A stretch of DNA of 64,000 nt from Papilionanthe hookeriana x Papilionanthe teres (GCA_022702705.1 CM040429.1:112321943-112385942), one strand, 5' to 3'. Positions 11,531 to 23,638 are shown, numbered from the stretch's first letter. Notes: generated by a model from the sequence alone, not told the origin. Made by a program: numbers and translations.

Positions 11531-11542
11531 AGCAAAGGTATG
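11531..11542 (+). promoter_or_regulatory. Conserved splice donor in Tat-1 LTR leader
   Basis: AGCAAAG/GTATGG, with the GT at 11538-11539, lies about 400 bases after the predicted start site. The same donor (GAGCAAAG/GTATGA) is kept in Tat-2 at 26362, inside a well-conserved leader. It would let the transcript skip the long U5. The acceptor at 4920 is a candidate partner in the element body. Confidence 0.5.
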
Positions 11543-14500
11543 GACTCACTCTTCTTCCCAAGCTTACAGAGATTCTCCATTTAATTTGAGTCAATTTAAA
11601 TACATGTTTACCGTATGGATGTGTTCGTCTCCTCAAGACAAATCCATAGAGCATAAGAACACGAAAATCCGTTGAGAATCGAGTGAGAAATTAGGGTTAG
11701 AAGGTTGACGGTCACGGTGCACACCCGCCGTAGACGATGACCGAGAGCCGTCGGATTGCGCGTGTATCGAGCGGACGGCCAGGATCGCGCCGGACGGAGC
11801 AACGGAACATGAACTACGGGGCCCTGGAGCGCTGAGTCAGATGGCGGCGCCGAATCAGAAGACGACACGCGGCGCTTCGGAGATGCCTAGGTTGAGTTGG
11901 CGCCGCGTGGATAAGTAGGAAATTAGGTTATTTTCCTATTTATTTAATTCCCTAAACTTCAAAAATGCATAACTTTGTCTAGGAAAATCGAAAAATAAAA
12001 TAAAAATACCCTCTTGCTCAAGTGAACAGAGGAGAATAATGTGGAAAAGAAATCATTCAATTTCATTGAGTATTTGATTTTTAATAATTTATTTACTCTC
12101 TGCACATTTTCAATTCTCCATGCATGTATACAATTCACCATGGCATGAGACCATAGGGCTTTTGAAGCCTCTGAATTTGGGAACATTCCCTGAATTTTCC
12201 AAAGTTAGAGGCCATCCCTATGAAGAGTTATTGATTTTTCAATTCTAGGTTACTATTCTGAGTATTTTAATTCCAATAATTAGCATGTTGTGAAATAAAT
12301 TCTAGGAAAATTTGGTGATATTTATTATGACCAGAGGACCCTAGGAAAAATAGGTTTTGAGTTAACTCACTTGGAATAACCCTAATTGGCTTAAACACCC
12401 AAAATGGAGCTTTAATTAATTAGAGCTAATCATACATCAAATTGACTTGAAATCAATTCTCCACTGACCTTTAGGATCAGAGAAACCCACCATAAAAGTT
12501 TGAAGTCAATTGGACTTGGTTAGCCCTATCAAATGGGTTGATTAAGCCATTTAGCCAAAATTAAACTTAAAAAATTCATAACTTTCAAAATACTTTTCAA
12601 AAATTCACCAAATTAGTTTTGGAGCCTCTCTGATATTAGGGGAATTTAAGAAAATTAAAATTACAATTTTCTAAAAAAGTTGATTTTTTGCATTATTTTA
12701 ATATTTTTAATAATTAAAAAATAATAAAAATCACAAAAATAATAAAATTCATCATAATGTCACATTTTAAATTTTAATCACTTAGGAACAAATCTCATAT
12801 TTTTCTTAAGTCTCTATGATGAGATATTAAATTTTAAAGCCCTAAGGTAATTTTAAAATTAAAAAAATGTATTTTCTAAGCATTTCCACTAAAATAATTC
12901 TAATAAATCAAAGAAAAATCAGAAAATTGTAAAAATTAGTTCTCTGATTTCCTTGATATCGGAGAGATTTTTGAAAAATATAAAATTCATTTTTCAATCT
13001 TTATTTTATTTTTAAATTAATTAATACTCCAAAACTCAAAATAATTATAATAAAAAGAATATAATTCAAAAAATCACCAAAATTGGTCCAAGTGGTTAAT
13101 TCGTTTGTATAATTAAATTCTCTTGAATATAATTCACTGAGCAAGATAATAAAACTTGAACTCCCGGACGATTAATTCGTTTGTATAATTAAATTCTCTT
13201 GGACTTAAAAATAATCCTAGAAATATTGAAAAGATGTTTAAGACTCGTCTTAAGCACTTCCTCGATATGATAGAATATTTATAAGAACAATTGAATTTAA
13301 TTGTTCTTTGATGAAGAAAATCGTCCTCAAACCCAAAATACAAGAACCTAGACGTCATAGGAGATGACTAGCTATAGGATTAGGAACTTGGTAGAAAACC
13401 ATAACCCTTCCCTTAGCTTTACCTAGGAACTTGCTTTAAATGCTTAAATATCCTAATCGTGTTTTAAGTGCAGCTTGGGATGACGGGAAGACCCTCCAGG
13501 TACACTTTTATTTTATTACAATTTACCTTATTACAATTTATTTAATCGCATCGTACTTACCTTTCTTGCATGATAAACAACTGTTGCATGAAAACCAAAA
13601 CCTTTAGGGTAGTCCCTAAAACTGAAACCAAAACTAAATTAAAAGTCATTAGTAGATAAAATTCACCGCCACAACATTTCAAAATATAAAACAACTCAAA
13701 ATTTAATCACAAACAGGACAACAAAACTACAACTACAACTAAATTAAAACATCTTGTTGGATGATCGGGAATACCGCTGATGATGTAACCTACGTGTTGC
13801 TAACGGGATTTCCCACGGTCTAAATGAAAGTGTGGAACTCATTCAGTTGAGTTTAGCAAATTCATCTGGACTAAGTGAATCCGATAAAAATAACGATGCC
13901 GGAAGGATGGAACCGTGGGATCTTAACCGGTGTTGTTATAATCAACTTTAAGATTTGTTTAATTAAAATATTAAAAACACCTGGATTTTAAGATTTTCTC
14001 TAAACCAGAACACTTCTCTCATCTCCTAATTTATGACTTCTAAAACTAAACCTCTGCAACAATAAGGAGCTCGGAGCATGGTGGGCAGCACGGCCATCGT
14101 CATTAGCAAAACCTGAGTCTACTCCAGCAAAACTTTCTTAGAATTAAATAACCAAGCCATAGGACTTCGAGGTAGTTTGCTCGGTGCAACATAAATCCTC
14201 AACTCTTCGTTAGGCATTTGCATGATTATGTCATGTAAATTAAGCCCTAACCGGTCTTAGGACTCCGAGGTAGTCGTTTGGTACGACATAAACCCTCACA
14301 TCTTCAAGGCTATTTGTATGATTTTATCATACAAATATAAGTCCTAATTAATTAAAATTGGTAAGATCAAAACATTAAATAAACATTATGTCTTTCCTAA
14401 ATCCAAGCCAAACAATAGGATAGTCAGGAAATTACCGAAGTTCACTTCGAATCTGTGATTTCTCCTACCCTTCTTCCTCTGAATTCCCAAAATAAAATGT

Positions 14501-15058
14501 TCCAAATTTGATCCATTCCCTATTGAAATTTCAAAAATCCAATCCCTTGAAAACTTAAACTTTGAAATTCTTGAGAGCAGAACTACTGATTATTATCGAG
14601 TGTTTTCTTAAATGATTCACTTCATTTAAGATGTAATTAACTATAGGGGCTTGCCCTTATAGGGAATTTTAAGAACCCAGGTAATATAAACCCTGTTTAA
14701 TGTTTTCATATTAAGCAGGGGAACTTGTCGGCTTATAAAATTGGTTCGCAGACCAAACGGATGTCACAAATCTCCTAGTTTATTTAATCGAGCCCCATCA
14801 TCAAGTAGTGTGTCTATTCTTCGGGATAGATACACGGTTTGTGGTGCGGTGCTCGTTTATATAAACTATTTGGGATGTGAGATCGGTTTGATTTCATATC
14901 TTAAAACTTTTAAACTTAAAATTACTTTCAAAATCAAATTTTATCTTTTAAACTATATATATATTTAAATTAAATTTAAAATATAAAAATTCGCCGACAA
15001 TTTCTGTAGGCGACCCCCTTTTTCAAAATAAAACACCTAACCTAAAAATATGCCGACA

Positions 15059-17145
15059 GTTACATACTTTACTTAATTTTTATACATAAATATTTATTTA
15101 GAAAAGATTTTTCAAAAAGATCTTTTTCTTGTAAATAATCTATGAAAGCATAATATAATAAACTTCTATTATTTTCAAAATGAATGGAAAGTTTGAAATC
15201 TTATGATATGGTAGTTAAATATTCTTTAAATTCTTAAAATTAAACCTAGTTAGTGAAATTGGGTTAATAATTTACTAAAGATTTTATAAAATCAAAAATT
15301 ATAAGGAATCTTAAATATTTATCTTTTATTCCAAAGGTTATATATTTTATATAGTAGAAAGAGTTACTTGAAGACATGTAACATTTAAGTTTGGGGCATT
15401 TTGATCTATTAAAAATACATATTTCTTTATGTCTTAATTCTTATTAATTTCTAAGGATATTATGCTTTAATGAAAGGTATTTTGTGTGTTTTTGGATGTA
15501 GGTGATGTAAAACGGTCTAAAAAGGAAAAAGAAGCAAAAAGGAGCAAAAATGGAGCAAAATACAAAAAGTATAAAAAATATGGCCTGGCGCCTAGGCGCC
15601 AGACTCGATACAAAAACTGTCAAGTTTTTTACAACGTTTGATCAGTTATTTTGACGGAGTGAGCGGTTATTCGACATTCTAGAAGACTGATAGTTGTTCC
15701 TTGATAATAGGACATGTGATACATTGCATTTGGACACTCCAAAATGGTTTTAATTGCGAAGAGGTGCGAGCCAAAGTGAAGAGGTGTGAAGAACGGGACG
15801 CGGTGTTCGGCGCCTAGGCGCCAAATTCCGGCTCCTAGGCGCCCGACAGACCTTCTAGAAGATTCATTGAATGTGGACATGTTTTGAAGAGGTGCCTCAA
15901 GGCAACCCTTGAAGCCTATAAATAGGGGTCCATTTCTTCAGAAAACGTGCCCCCTCCCATTGTAACCCTTTCTCTTATCCACTTTAGGATCTCTCATCCT
16001 TAGAGAGAGAAATAGAGAGAAAAATTTAGGGCCACTTTTATTTAGTTTAGTGAGTTTATTTTCAAGTTGTTGCATCTGGAGTTCATTACACTGTGGAGTC
16101 AGTAGGAATCAGAAGATCTGTAGAAGAAATATTTAAGATAAGTATTTCTATATTCGATTCAAAGTTATTTATCATGTTTTGTTGTTTATTTTCAATGTGT
16201 TCTAAGTAGTTAGTTCACTTTCTTCCTTCAATTATGAAGAGATTGATAAGATAATATAAAGATTCGATGGAGAATTGAAATTCAAAATATTTTTAAAACA
16301 TTGTGATGACATTAATACCTGATCTTACTTTACTTTTTAAATTGGCCATTTAAATTGTTAAAACTTGTTGAAGAGTTTTGAGACCTTGAAGGAGAAGAAC
16401 TCTTAACTTGTAAATATCACATGAATCCTTGGGTAGTTGAAGGCCATGTGCGGGCTATTCAAGGTGAAGTGCAAATAAATAGGAAGATAAGATTTAAAGG
16501 GTGTAGAATTGATAAGTTTTTAGAGTGACAGACTAAATTCTTATAATTTGTTTTATAGATTAGGAAAGGGTCACTAGTAGGGCCGACCATAGCCACCCTT
16601 GGACATCTAGAAGTGTGAGCCTAGATTAACCCATTCTACTAACAATACATCTGAACCTGATCTGTAAATTAGCCAATGTTCTTTGCGCCTGGATCAAAGG
16701 GTAAAGAATAGGAATGCTTCTATTTGGCACAATACCATAAATCAAATTCTCCAATGAATATTAAATTATCTTAAAAATCTTAGATTAATTGAAGCAAAGA
16801 AAGTTGTTTATTTAATATAGTTTTCATAAATCATTTTCTTATTATTGTTTTCTTTATTTGCATCTAGTAAATTAATAGTAATTTATAAGATAAAAATATA
16901 TTTTTTTTTATTTAGAAAATTTATCACTATAATTCTTCCCTGTGGGATCGATACTGGGGTCTTTGTTTCAAAGCCCTATATTACTTGAAATGATACGTAT
17001 ACTTGCATAGTACCCCTAGTGTGTAAAAATATTTTCTCAATTTACATCATATTGATTTTATACATTAGCCGCTATTTATAATTTGAGTCAAGTTTTTGGC
17101 CATCTTTTGGAAGCAAATATTACTGCATTATTGCGGGTCGGGTCA
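15059..17145 (+). mobile_element. Athila-1: 3' end of an Athila-like Ty3/gypsy element
   Basis: Only the last about 340 bases of internal DNA (15059-15401, non-coding) and the 3' LTR (15402-17145) are present. The internal part ends with the family signature: an ACTTGAAGACATGTAACA block, AAGTTTGGGGCATT as PPT, then the LTR. The left side is cut by the right end of Tat-1, which probably inserted here. The right end GGGTCGGGTCA matches the LTR end of Athila-4. Beyond it lies Tat-4 sequence, so Athila-1 seems to have inserted in Tat-4. Confidence 0.75.
15402..17145 (+). repeat. Athila-1 3' LTR (1.74 kb)
   Basis: Starts TGATCTATT after the PPT and ends GGGTCGGGTCA. It has two perfect 14-bp palindromes, GGCGCCTAGGCGCC, at 15587-15600 and 15809-15822, in the GC-rich U3 cassette. 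A good TATA box, TATAAATA, is at 15917-15924. The late part holds the conserved Athila LTR blocks: GATCGATACTGGGGT, a CTATATTACTTGAAATGATA stretch, and GTATACTTGCATAGTACCCC near 16990-17015. One unremarkable 65-codon open frame near its right end has no known domain. Confidence 0.8.
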
Positions 17146-17345
17146 GGTTGTAAGTGTGAGTGTGGTGTGTGGTGTAAGCTCCAGACCTTCCAGGATAGAT
17201 CCTATGGCCTGACCACCTATAGGAGACTTCCCCTGGGCTTCCTTATGCTTGGTCTCTTCCTCACAAAAACTGAAGGTTAGGCCTTAAGCATATGAAAACT
17301 CTTAATGAATTAAGAAAAGTTTGAATTTCTATTAGAAGGGGTGCC
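17146..17345 (-). mobile_element. Tat-4 LTR fragment, left part
   Basis: About 200 bases whose reverse complement resembles the first few hundred bases of the Tat LTR. An AGAAATTCAAAC stretch is followed by a CTTAAGGCCTAACC-like block and ACACTCACAC, which parallel 8850-9030 of Tat-1. It is separated from the LTR start at 32545 by Athila-2. The similarity is moderate and was judged by eye. Confidence 0.5.
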
Positions 17346-19077
17346 TGACTTGGGAACGAGTTTCCACTCCGTGCGGCGGAAACTTACCGTAATTTTAATT
17401 CTTTTTGTAACAAGTATATAATTTATTCTTTAATCGCAGAGTTACTCCTTAACGCAAGTATACGTATCGCTCAAGTAATACAGGGCTCTAGTGGAGTCCT
17501 GGATATCGATCCCATAGGGAATATTTTAGAGGCTACAGACTGGGATTATAAAAATCAATTCAGAATCACAACTAAATCAAAATTGCCTATCTATCACTAA
17601 TACGCAATCGATAATAATATGAAGTTTAAATTAAACTAGTTCTACTAACAGATAACTAATTATACTACTAAAGCGAAGTTCAAATATATAAGCAAGAATC
17701 TTTCTCCTTTGTTAAGATATTTAATTGAATAGATAATTAGAATTATTTTAAAATGGTGTTGTACCAAATAGGAGCATACCTATTCTTTACCCTTTGGTCC
17801 AGGCATAAAGAACATTGACTCATCTTATGCTTGGTTACTAAATATGTGGCTATTTTGGGAGGATATTGGCTCTCACTTCGGAGCTCCCAAGTTCCCCTCG
17901 CCTGAGGGCAAACATCTACAGTTCAGCACCCAAACGATAGGACAGAATTGAGGATTTTATCCTGTTACTCTAAAATTTCTAATTCTACGCCCGATGAATA
18001 TTATTTCCCTATTTATTTACACCCTACTTCCAAGGACTTTGACCTCCCCGAATCTCGGCTGTAATCTTTACTATAGTTGCTAAACTCAACATATTTTAAC
18101 TATTCAATTGGCCAAATTGAAAGTAAATTAAGATTATAAGTAAAAGTTTATCACAACTTCTTTAAACTTTTACGACACACTAATTCAATTTACCATTTCA
18201 CAAAAATAACAAAATAAGGAGAAAGACATAAAAACTACTCAGATTTCATGGAGAGGATACAATAAAACTTAGATTTCATATATAAAAGTTATGTTCTACA
18301 AACTAAAGTAAGTAAACACAACTTCTCTTAAATTCCTCCTCAAGCAAACTCCTTGAAGTTCCTCTGAATCTCTTCCTTTCTTTATAGTACATAGAATTCT
18401 CCTTCAAAACAGCAATGAAGAAGAGATCTCTCACTTCCCTTCCACTCTTGCATTCCTTCGAAGAATTCCTCACCAATATCTCTATGTGAACTCACTATTT
18501 AACACTCATGGACACTAGTGGACTCTCTATTTGACACTAAGTGACTTTTAGAAGACCCTAAAAGGACTTTTTAAGGACTCTTAGTGACTTTTAGAGGATC
18601 CAAATAGGACACTTTTTCGGCCTAGAATTATTCTTTTGAAATTAGTTTAAGAGTCTCCAAGGGTTTTCCAAGCATCCCTTCGAAAATCATCCGCATTCGA
18701 CATATTTTGTAAATGAATCATCGATCCTGCTGTCGGCGGCCTCGAGCTCCTCCATCGGCAGCCTTCTAGAAACTCTACCTTGAATCGGCCCGGCTATCGG
18801 CGGCATCAAACTCTGTCGTTGGTGGCCTCCCTTGAAATATATTCTGAACTCTCGAGAAAATCACGTCGTTGGCGCCATCAACCTCATCGTCGGCGCCCTA
18901 GGTTCATAATTTGGTCCTTTTTCCTCCAAATTCGCTCCTTTTTGCATATTTTTGCTCCATTGTCCTTAAATCTTCATACCTGCAAAAAACACCAAAAATA
19001 CCCTTCTTTAAAATGCAATATCATCAAAATCAGTATAAAATAAGCATGAAAATCTTAACATATTTTTCCTTGAGTTA
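17346..19077 (-). repeat. Athila-2 3' LTR (1.73 kb)
   Basis: On the minus strand it begins TAACTCAAGG after the PPT and ends CCCAAGTCA. Conserved Athila LTR blocks appear as their complement: CAAGTATACGTATCGCTCAA near 17455-17475 and ATCGATCCCATAGGG near 17505. The GC-rich U3 cassette lies at 18722-18905, with CTGTCGGCGGCCTCGAGCTC on the plus strand. The outermost about 100 bases (17346-17450) differ from the other Athila LTRs here, so this is its own subfamily. A matching LTR fragment is at 31176-32442. Confidence 0.8.
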
Positions 19078-20576
19078 AAATCCCCCAAACATAACTATTA
19101 CTTGTCCTCAAGTAATCTTTAGTACTACATAAAAGTTATGATTCATTGTGGTAAATTTTTAATTCAGAAATACTATAATTTTGATTTAAATAAATATCAT
19201 AGCAAGAATTCTTAGAAAGATTTTCAAGTAATTAGATTAATTCTACAGGTATAAGACTATCTAGTCATCAAGTCTAAGAGTTCTAGTCTTCTATTCATTT
19301 CAAGAATGATTATATATTGCAATATCAATTCACTTAGAATATTCAGATGATAGGAACTTCATTAGGATACTATTAGTAAAGAAACTAGTCAAAAATATAA
19401 GTTCAGAAATGTTTTTAGTTTACCCTTTAGGTTAATCCAAGTGAAGCTAATTTTTTATAAGGCATCTCCTCAAGCTTCTCCTCACTCTTTTTTCTTTTGG
19501 ATTGTTTTTCAATCCTTTTTTTTTTCTTTTCTTTTCAGGGATTGTTTTTCAATCCTTTTTTTTCTTTCTTTTTCTTTTTTCTTTTTCAAGTGAGGATTAC
19601 TATATCTGGATAGCATGTTAATAATTTTGAACTTCACTCTTTTTTTCCTAAATTTGAAACTTTAAAATATTTTTTATCTTATATGTAATTCATAGTTTTT
19701 ACATCAATTAATCACAATCTTTTCTTTCTCAACTAAATTCCTAAGTTTCTTAATATTTCAAAATATAGTTTTCTTTACTTTAAAAAGTTAATTATATTCT
19801 TATCCTCTTATACTAAATATCTTAACCTACAAAATTAATTTTCATTACTAAAAATATATCTTTGAATTTTTTATAATATTCAGATAAAATATAAATATAG
19901 TTATCTGAATTAAATCTTATCACAAAAATCATATTATAATTTTTTTTTAAAATATGTTAATTGAGAACACATAATAGTTAATATTTTTCTCCCCCCAAAC
20001 TTAAAATTTTCCATAATAGAAATAATACAGGGTGGAAAGAAAAATTCTAAATATAAAAAATCATACCTTTGCACTTTAGGCATTTTTGTCTTTTTAAACT
20101 TTTGCACGTTCTTCTCAAAATTTCTAACTTCAACTGACCTGTAATATTTAAAAAACCTTTCTACACATATAAAAGTTTAGAAAATTTGCTGGGGTAATGA
20201 AATTTTAAAACAAGTATATAAACTAAAACATTAACAACAATTAACTACACTACTCAGGACATATGCATTTCACAACATAGAACAAACAGTTTACTATTTT
20301 AGACTTAACAGTACACAATTACAATTGCAATCACAATCCATCACAAATATCTAGAAATGAAAATACAAACTGCAAAACTAAACACATATCTTAGAAACAA
20401 AGCATAGTCCACATAATACAATTAATAAAAATGAAAATACTACAACAAAACTAAAACAAACACATACATCACATTACATCACCATCACAAATCTTAATCA
20501 TCAAAATCCCATGCAATTTCTTCATCACCCTGGTCAGCAGGTGGATTGGGCTGATAATGAGTATAATGGGGGCATT
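19078..20576 (-). other. Athila-2 PPT and 3' UTR with conserved block
   Basis: The PPT is the minus-strand reading of AAATCCCCCAAAC (19078-19090), preceded by the complement of ACTTGAGGACAAGTAA. No gene is seen over this 1.5 kb. Two motifs shared with Athila-3 and Athila-4 stand at 19594-19609 (minus: CCAGATATAGTAATCC) and 19467-19483 (minus: GAGGAGAAGCTTGAGGA), with a long purine tract on the minus strand between them. The function of the block is unknown. Confidence 0.75.
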
Positions 20577-21654
20577 CTAGAAAATTAAGATCAGGCTCTC
20601 CTCTTTAGTACCTAGACTGAGCATCATAATATGTCTCTCAAAATCTGAGTGCCTCTGGAGATACTCACTATCGTGATCATGTCTTTTCTCTAATCCATCA
20701 ATCCTGTGATCAATCCTTTCTAATTTTTCATCTAACTTCTCAAAACTTTTCTGTTGTAGGGTTACGACATTCATCAAATCATATAAGGTAGGGGAACTAG
20801 AGGCAGAGGGTCATAGCTAGTAGAAGGGATGTCTCAACTAGTAGAAGGTGCGTTACTCCTACTCTCAGATCTCCATTCCTCATGGAATTCATAAGTTTTT
20901 AGATTTTCTTTACTAATTGGTTTCATCGGATACACCCATTCTTTCTCATCATTAGCTTTAACTCCAGATAATTGACAAAGTGCATAAATTAGGCCAGGAT
21001 GTCCTAAATATCCACTCGACTCACTCTTCATAGTGGCCATAATATTCTTGTAGATTATTCTTCCCACAGTTACACTTCTATTGTTCTGAATACAGAAATT
21101 CAGAACAGCTCTGTCTTTCGAGACTTCACTATGATTATAGATTTGTAGCAGAGTCGAACAAATTAAATAATGTCATGCCTTAGCAGTGGCATTCATCATG
21201 GAAAGTGGAAAGTTAATCCGTTCACGATTCTTAATTTTCGAAGTGCCTTTCCCATCAGTGAGAAAGTCAATAACATCGTTTAACGGTCCCTCCATTTTTT
21301 AAAATGTTTCATACTCGCTAGAAAAGTAATCGTGAAGCTCGTAAAAAGAGTTAATGCAGTTAGCATTAAAGTCAACAGAGAATCATCTTACTTGGACAAG
21401 CTCGACCTCAAGTTGAGTCAGATTTGAGTAGAAATCTCACACAACTTCGGTAGCAGTTTTATTTGTTGTGTAACAGAAGTTCTCCCATCCTCTCTCTTTC
21501 TGATAACTCCATCCACCTCTCCTCCGTGATTATCGAATACTCGATCTTGTATGCACTTATTTTTTTGAAAGATTGAAGTGTACCTCGATTGTGCTTTCAC
21601 CTTTACAAATCGAGTCTCATCGTATTCGAGTCTTCACTTTTGTCGTGAAGCCAT
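20577..21654 (-). pseudogene. Athila-2 accessory gene B ('putative plant transposon protein' type; broken)
   Basis: Starts ATGGCTTCACGACAAAAG at 21654. The N-terminus (ETRFVKVKAQSRY, then CIQDRVFDNHGGEVDGVI) aligns with Athila-3 gene B (DKFVSLRAEERY, LIHERVFSKPGEVIEDMI). The middle is broken by many stops but shows DILA and LIYALCQLSGVKAN, like the LxHSLCERSGVKF of the Athila-3 copy. The C-terminus (about 20777-20577) is a likely coiled coil: LDEKLERIDHRIDGLEKR. The domain is one that plant genome annotation often calls 'putative plant transposon protein'; its function is unknown. It occupies the env-like position. A 5'UTR intron and a GC-rich cassette precede it. Confidence 0.65.
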
Positions 21655-21900
21655 TTTTTTATCTATTAAAATTATAAAAATCAACACTAAACTCGAAAAT
21701 AATAATATAGTGGCTTCTAAAGGTGTTTAAAGCAATCTAAATCAAGTTCCATGAATTCCTTCCAAGTCTTTTCTCCACATTTTCAAATTTTCCAAAATTT
21801 CTTAATGTGGAAGAAAATCAAAAAAAATTTTACATAGGAGTGAAGCTCTTACCAAGGGAAGATGAAATCTGGAGTTAGAATGTGTTGAAATCGCTCCAAA
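21655..21900 (-). promoter_or_regulatory. 5'UTR intron of Athila-2 accessory gene B
   Basis: On the minus strand a donor CTTG/GTAAGAGC (GT at 21852-21851) and an acceptor TTTAATAG (AG at 21664-21663) bound a 190-base AT-rich intron. It ends about nine bases before the ATG at 21654. Athila-3 gene B has the same arrangement, and even the start of the intron is similar (GTAAGAGC, then ACTCCTA). Splicing itself is not shown. Confidence 0.6.
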
Positions 21901-22477
21901 CCCGAGATCTATCAAGCCCTAGGTCAAAATTTACGGTAAATCGGGGAAGAAGACGATGAATAACGACGTTTCATTGGTCAAAATCACGGTTAAAAGGTAA
22001 TTTTCAAGATCTCATCATCGGCAGGCTCAATTAAATTAAATTCCAATACCCTCGGGAAAATCACGCCGTCAGCGGCCTCGAGCTCGTCATTGGCTAGATT
22101 CTCGAATACTGATCATTTTTTAAGCTTTTGTGATTTCGATCAATTTTAAGCCTCGTCGTCATTCTTTCAGTCATTTTAATCATATATGATTAAGTGATGT
22201 ATTAACACAAATAAACATACACACAACAAAACTTCAAAATTATATATTAAATCCAAGTGTTTACAATCCACAATACATAACACACATAAGCATGTATTTT
22301 CTCATCCTAAATTCATCTAATCAGCTTTGTAATCCAAGCCACAATACTCAAAACACTGAAAACAAATATTTCAATCATAACTCAACTACACTGAGATTAA
22401 AAAGAAAACTAAGAAAGCAAACACACAAACATAGTTCAAATCAAACACAACATAAGGAAACGAATAAAGTAATTCTA
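21901..22477 (-). promoter_or_regulatory. Spacer and GC-rich promoter cassette before Athila-2 gene B
   Basis: The spacer between genes A and B holds no coding region. At 22021-22115 lies a GC-rich block, CTCGGGAAAATCACGCCGTC on the plus strand, followed by AGCGGCCTCGAGCTCGTC. It resembles the U3 cassette of this element's own LTR (near 18725 and 18850-18905). A pyrimidine-rich leader (ATCGTCTTCTTCCCCG on the minus strand) follows, as in Athila-3. Confidence 0.5.
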
Positions 22478-23638
22478 CTACTCTTCTGAATCAGTACTGG
22501 TTTCTCCTCTGATATCACATGTTGCTTGTACATAGACAAACAGGTTATAATAAGGTCGGAATGGGAATTCTTCAGTTGAATCTTCATCAATACATACCAT
22601 CTTCTTCATTAAACGTATCAAACTTGCTTCAAATTGCCCAGAATGATCAAAATATTCTTTCATCCTCCAATTAATATGATCAAAGAAATCAGACATATTG
22701 TTAACTGTACTCGTTAATTTTTTTACCTACTTCTTCAGATTCTTGATTAGGTGTAAAATCATCGATGTCTTGTCCGCTACTAGAGGTTGAATAGGAGCAG
22801 AATTCTACGACGTTTGATCCATGATCACGCCCGTGTCATTCTCCTCATCATTGGCTGGGAACATACGAGTTGGGTCTAAAGGTTTCCAGGGTAGCAGTAC
22901 TTTCTCCCAAATCTCGTACAATACTTGAAACAAACTGCATATTGATAAAATTGTTGAAGGATGACCAAGCCCTTGAGATGATCCTTGAACGATCAGGCCA
23001 AACACAGACTTCAGAATAATTCATCCAATATCAATGGGCCATCCCATTTGAATGCAGTAGTTCAAAATAGCACTCTATTTCGTGACTTTACCAATTTTCA
23101 TTGTCGTCAATAACTTCGCATATATGAAAAAGTGCAAACTTTTTGAAACAGGATTTAAAAGTGTTGCAGAAAAACTAACGTACCCGTTTTCTCTAACTTC
23201 CCAGTCTTCGGTTTCATCCGTCAAATATTGGTAAATTTCATTCTTCTTGTCTCTCGTTGGCATGAAAATCGAATAATGGCAGACAAGAACATTCTCAAGC
23301 ATGCATAACTCATTAATCCTTCCAGAATTAAATGTTATCCACCTACCTCACACATAGATGCTTCCTTAGTTGATTCCATGTAAATTAGCGTAGAATTCAT
23401 TTACCACTTGAACAACTACTGCAGCATTAGTATAGCAAAACACTTCCCATCTTCACCGCACAATCATTTCTTCAATTGGTGACGAAGAATTACTTAATCA
23501 TCGATTGATGAATCCTCTTTCCTTGATTAGCCTCCTCATGGACATGACCTTGTTGAAAAGTCGCTGCGCCTCGGCACTGATAAACTTTCTCTAGTTGTAA
23601 ACTTGAAATCTAGGGTAATCTACTGAATTAGAAGCCAT
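22478..23638 (-). pseudogene. Athila-2 accessory gene A ('putative plant transposon protein' type; broken)
   Basis: The ATG is at 23638-23636 on the minus strand, about 70 bases after a TATA box. The protein starts MASNSVDYPRFQVYN, then RKFISAEAQRLFNK, and further on VNEFYANLHG. The core block (23302-22805) has LNYCIQMGWPIDIG and GLGHPSTILSICSLF, motifs of the 'putative plant transposon protein' domain. It closes with MSDFFDHINWRMKEYFDHSG and a Ser/Glu-rich tail ending at 22478. Stops and frameshifts split it into at least four pieces. It is a paralogue of gene B, which follows in the same orientation. Function is unknown. Confidence 0.65.

Larger units (their letters stand above)
1..15058 (+). 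mobile_element. Tat-1: Tat-lineage Ty3/gypsy element carrying an AlkB gene (5' part outside window)
   Basis: The order seen is protease, RT, RNase H, a second archaeal-type RNase H, integrase, an extra AlkB gene, a 3' UTR with tandem repeats, a polypurine tract and a long LTR. A second RNase H between RNase H and integrase is the hallmark of the plant Tat lineage. Gag, the PBS and the 5' LTR lie before base 1. The right end follows from the LTR termini (TGTTGACC at 8734, CCGACA ending at 15058), and the same end sequence recurs at the right end of Tat-2. The element appears to be inserted in Athila-1, whose 3' UTR resumes at 15059. All coding parts carry frameshifts and stops, so this copy is dead. 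The lineage call is firm; the exact LTR borders are inferred from repeat comparison. Confidence 0.8.
8734..15058 (+). repeat. Tat-1 3' LTR, about 6.3 kb
   Basis: Starts TGTTGACCTCA and ends ATGCCGACA, giving imperfect inverted termini (TGTTG/TGTCG). The start is fixed by two other copies that begin with the same bases (the minus-strand ends at 50444 and 32545). The end is fixed by Tat-2, which stops at the same CCGACA. The first 2.4 kb (U3) is rich in CCCAA/CCAAAT strings. A TATA box at 11107 divides U3 from a transcribed part of about 3.9 kb, very long for an LTR. A GC-rich block at 11700-11910 stands out from the AT-rich surroundings; in this copy it holds a 10-bp inverted repeat (11866-11875 with 11900-11909) that Tat-2 does not keep. 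Compared with Tat-2, about 1 kb is missing near 13090-13130. Small open frames inside are not supported as genes. Confidence 0.75.

Noticed and set aside
14990..15040. GTAGGCGACCCCC near the Tat-1 LTR end as a primer binding site
   Set aside because: It lacks the TGG start, stands inside the sequence shared by all copies before the terminal CCGACA, and is followed by Athila-1 DNA rather than gag.
18780..19043. Open frame of 87 codons that is conserved at 32181-32378
   Set aside because: It is the U3 of the two Athila-2 LTRs, on the strand opposite to the element.
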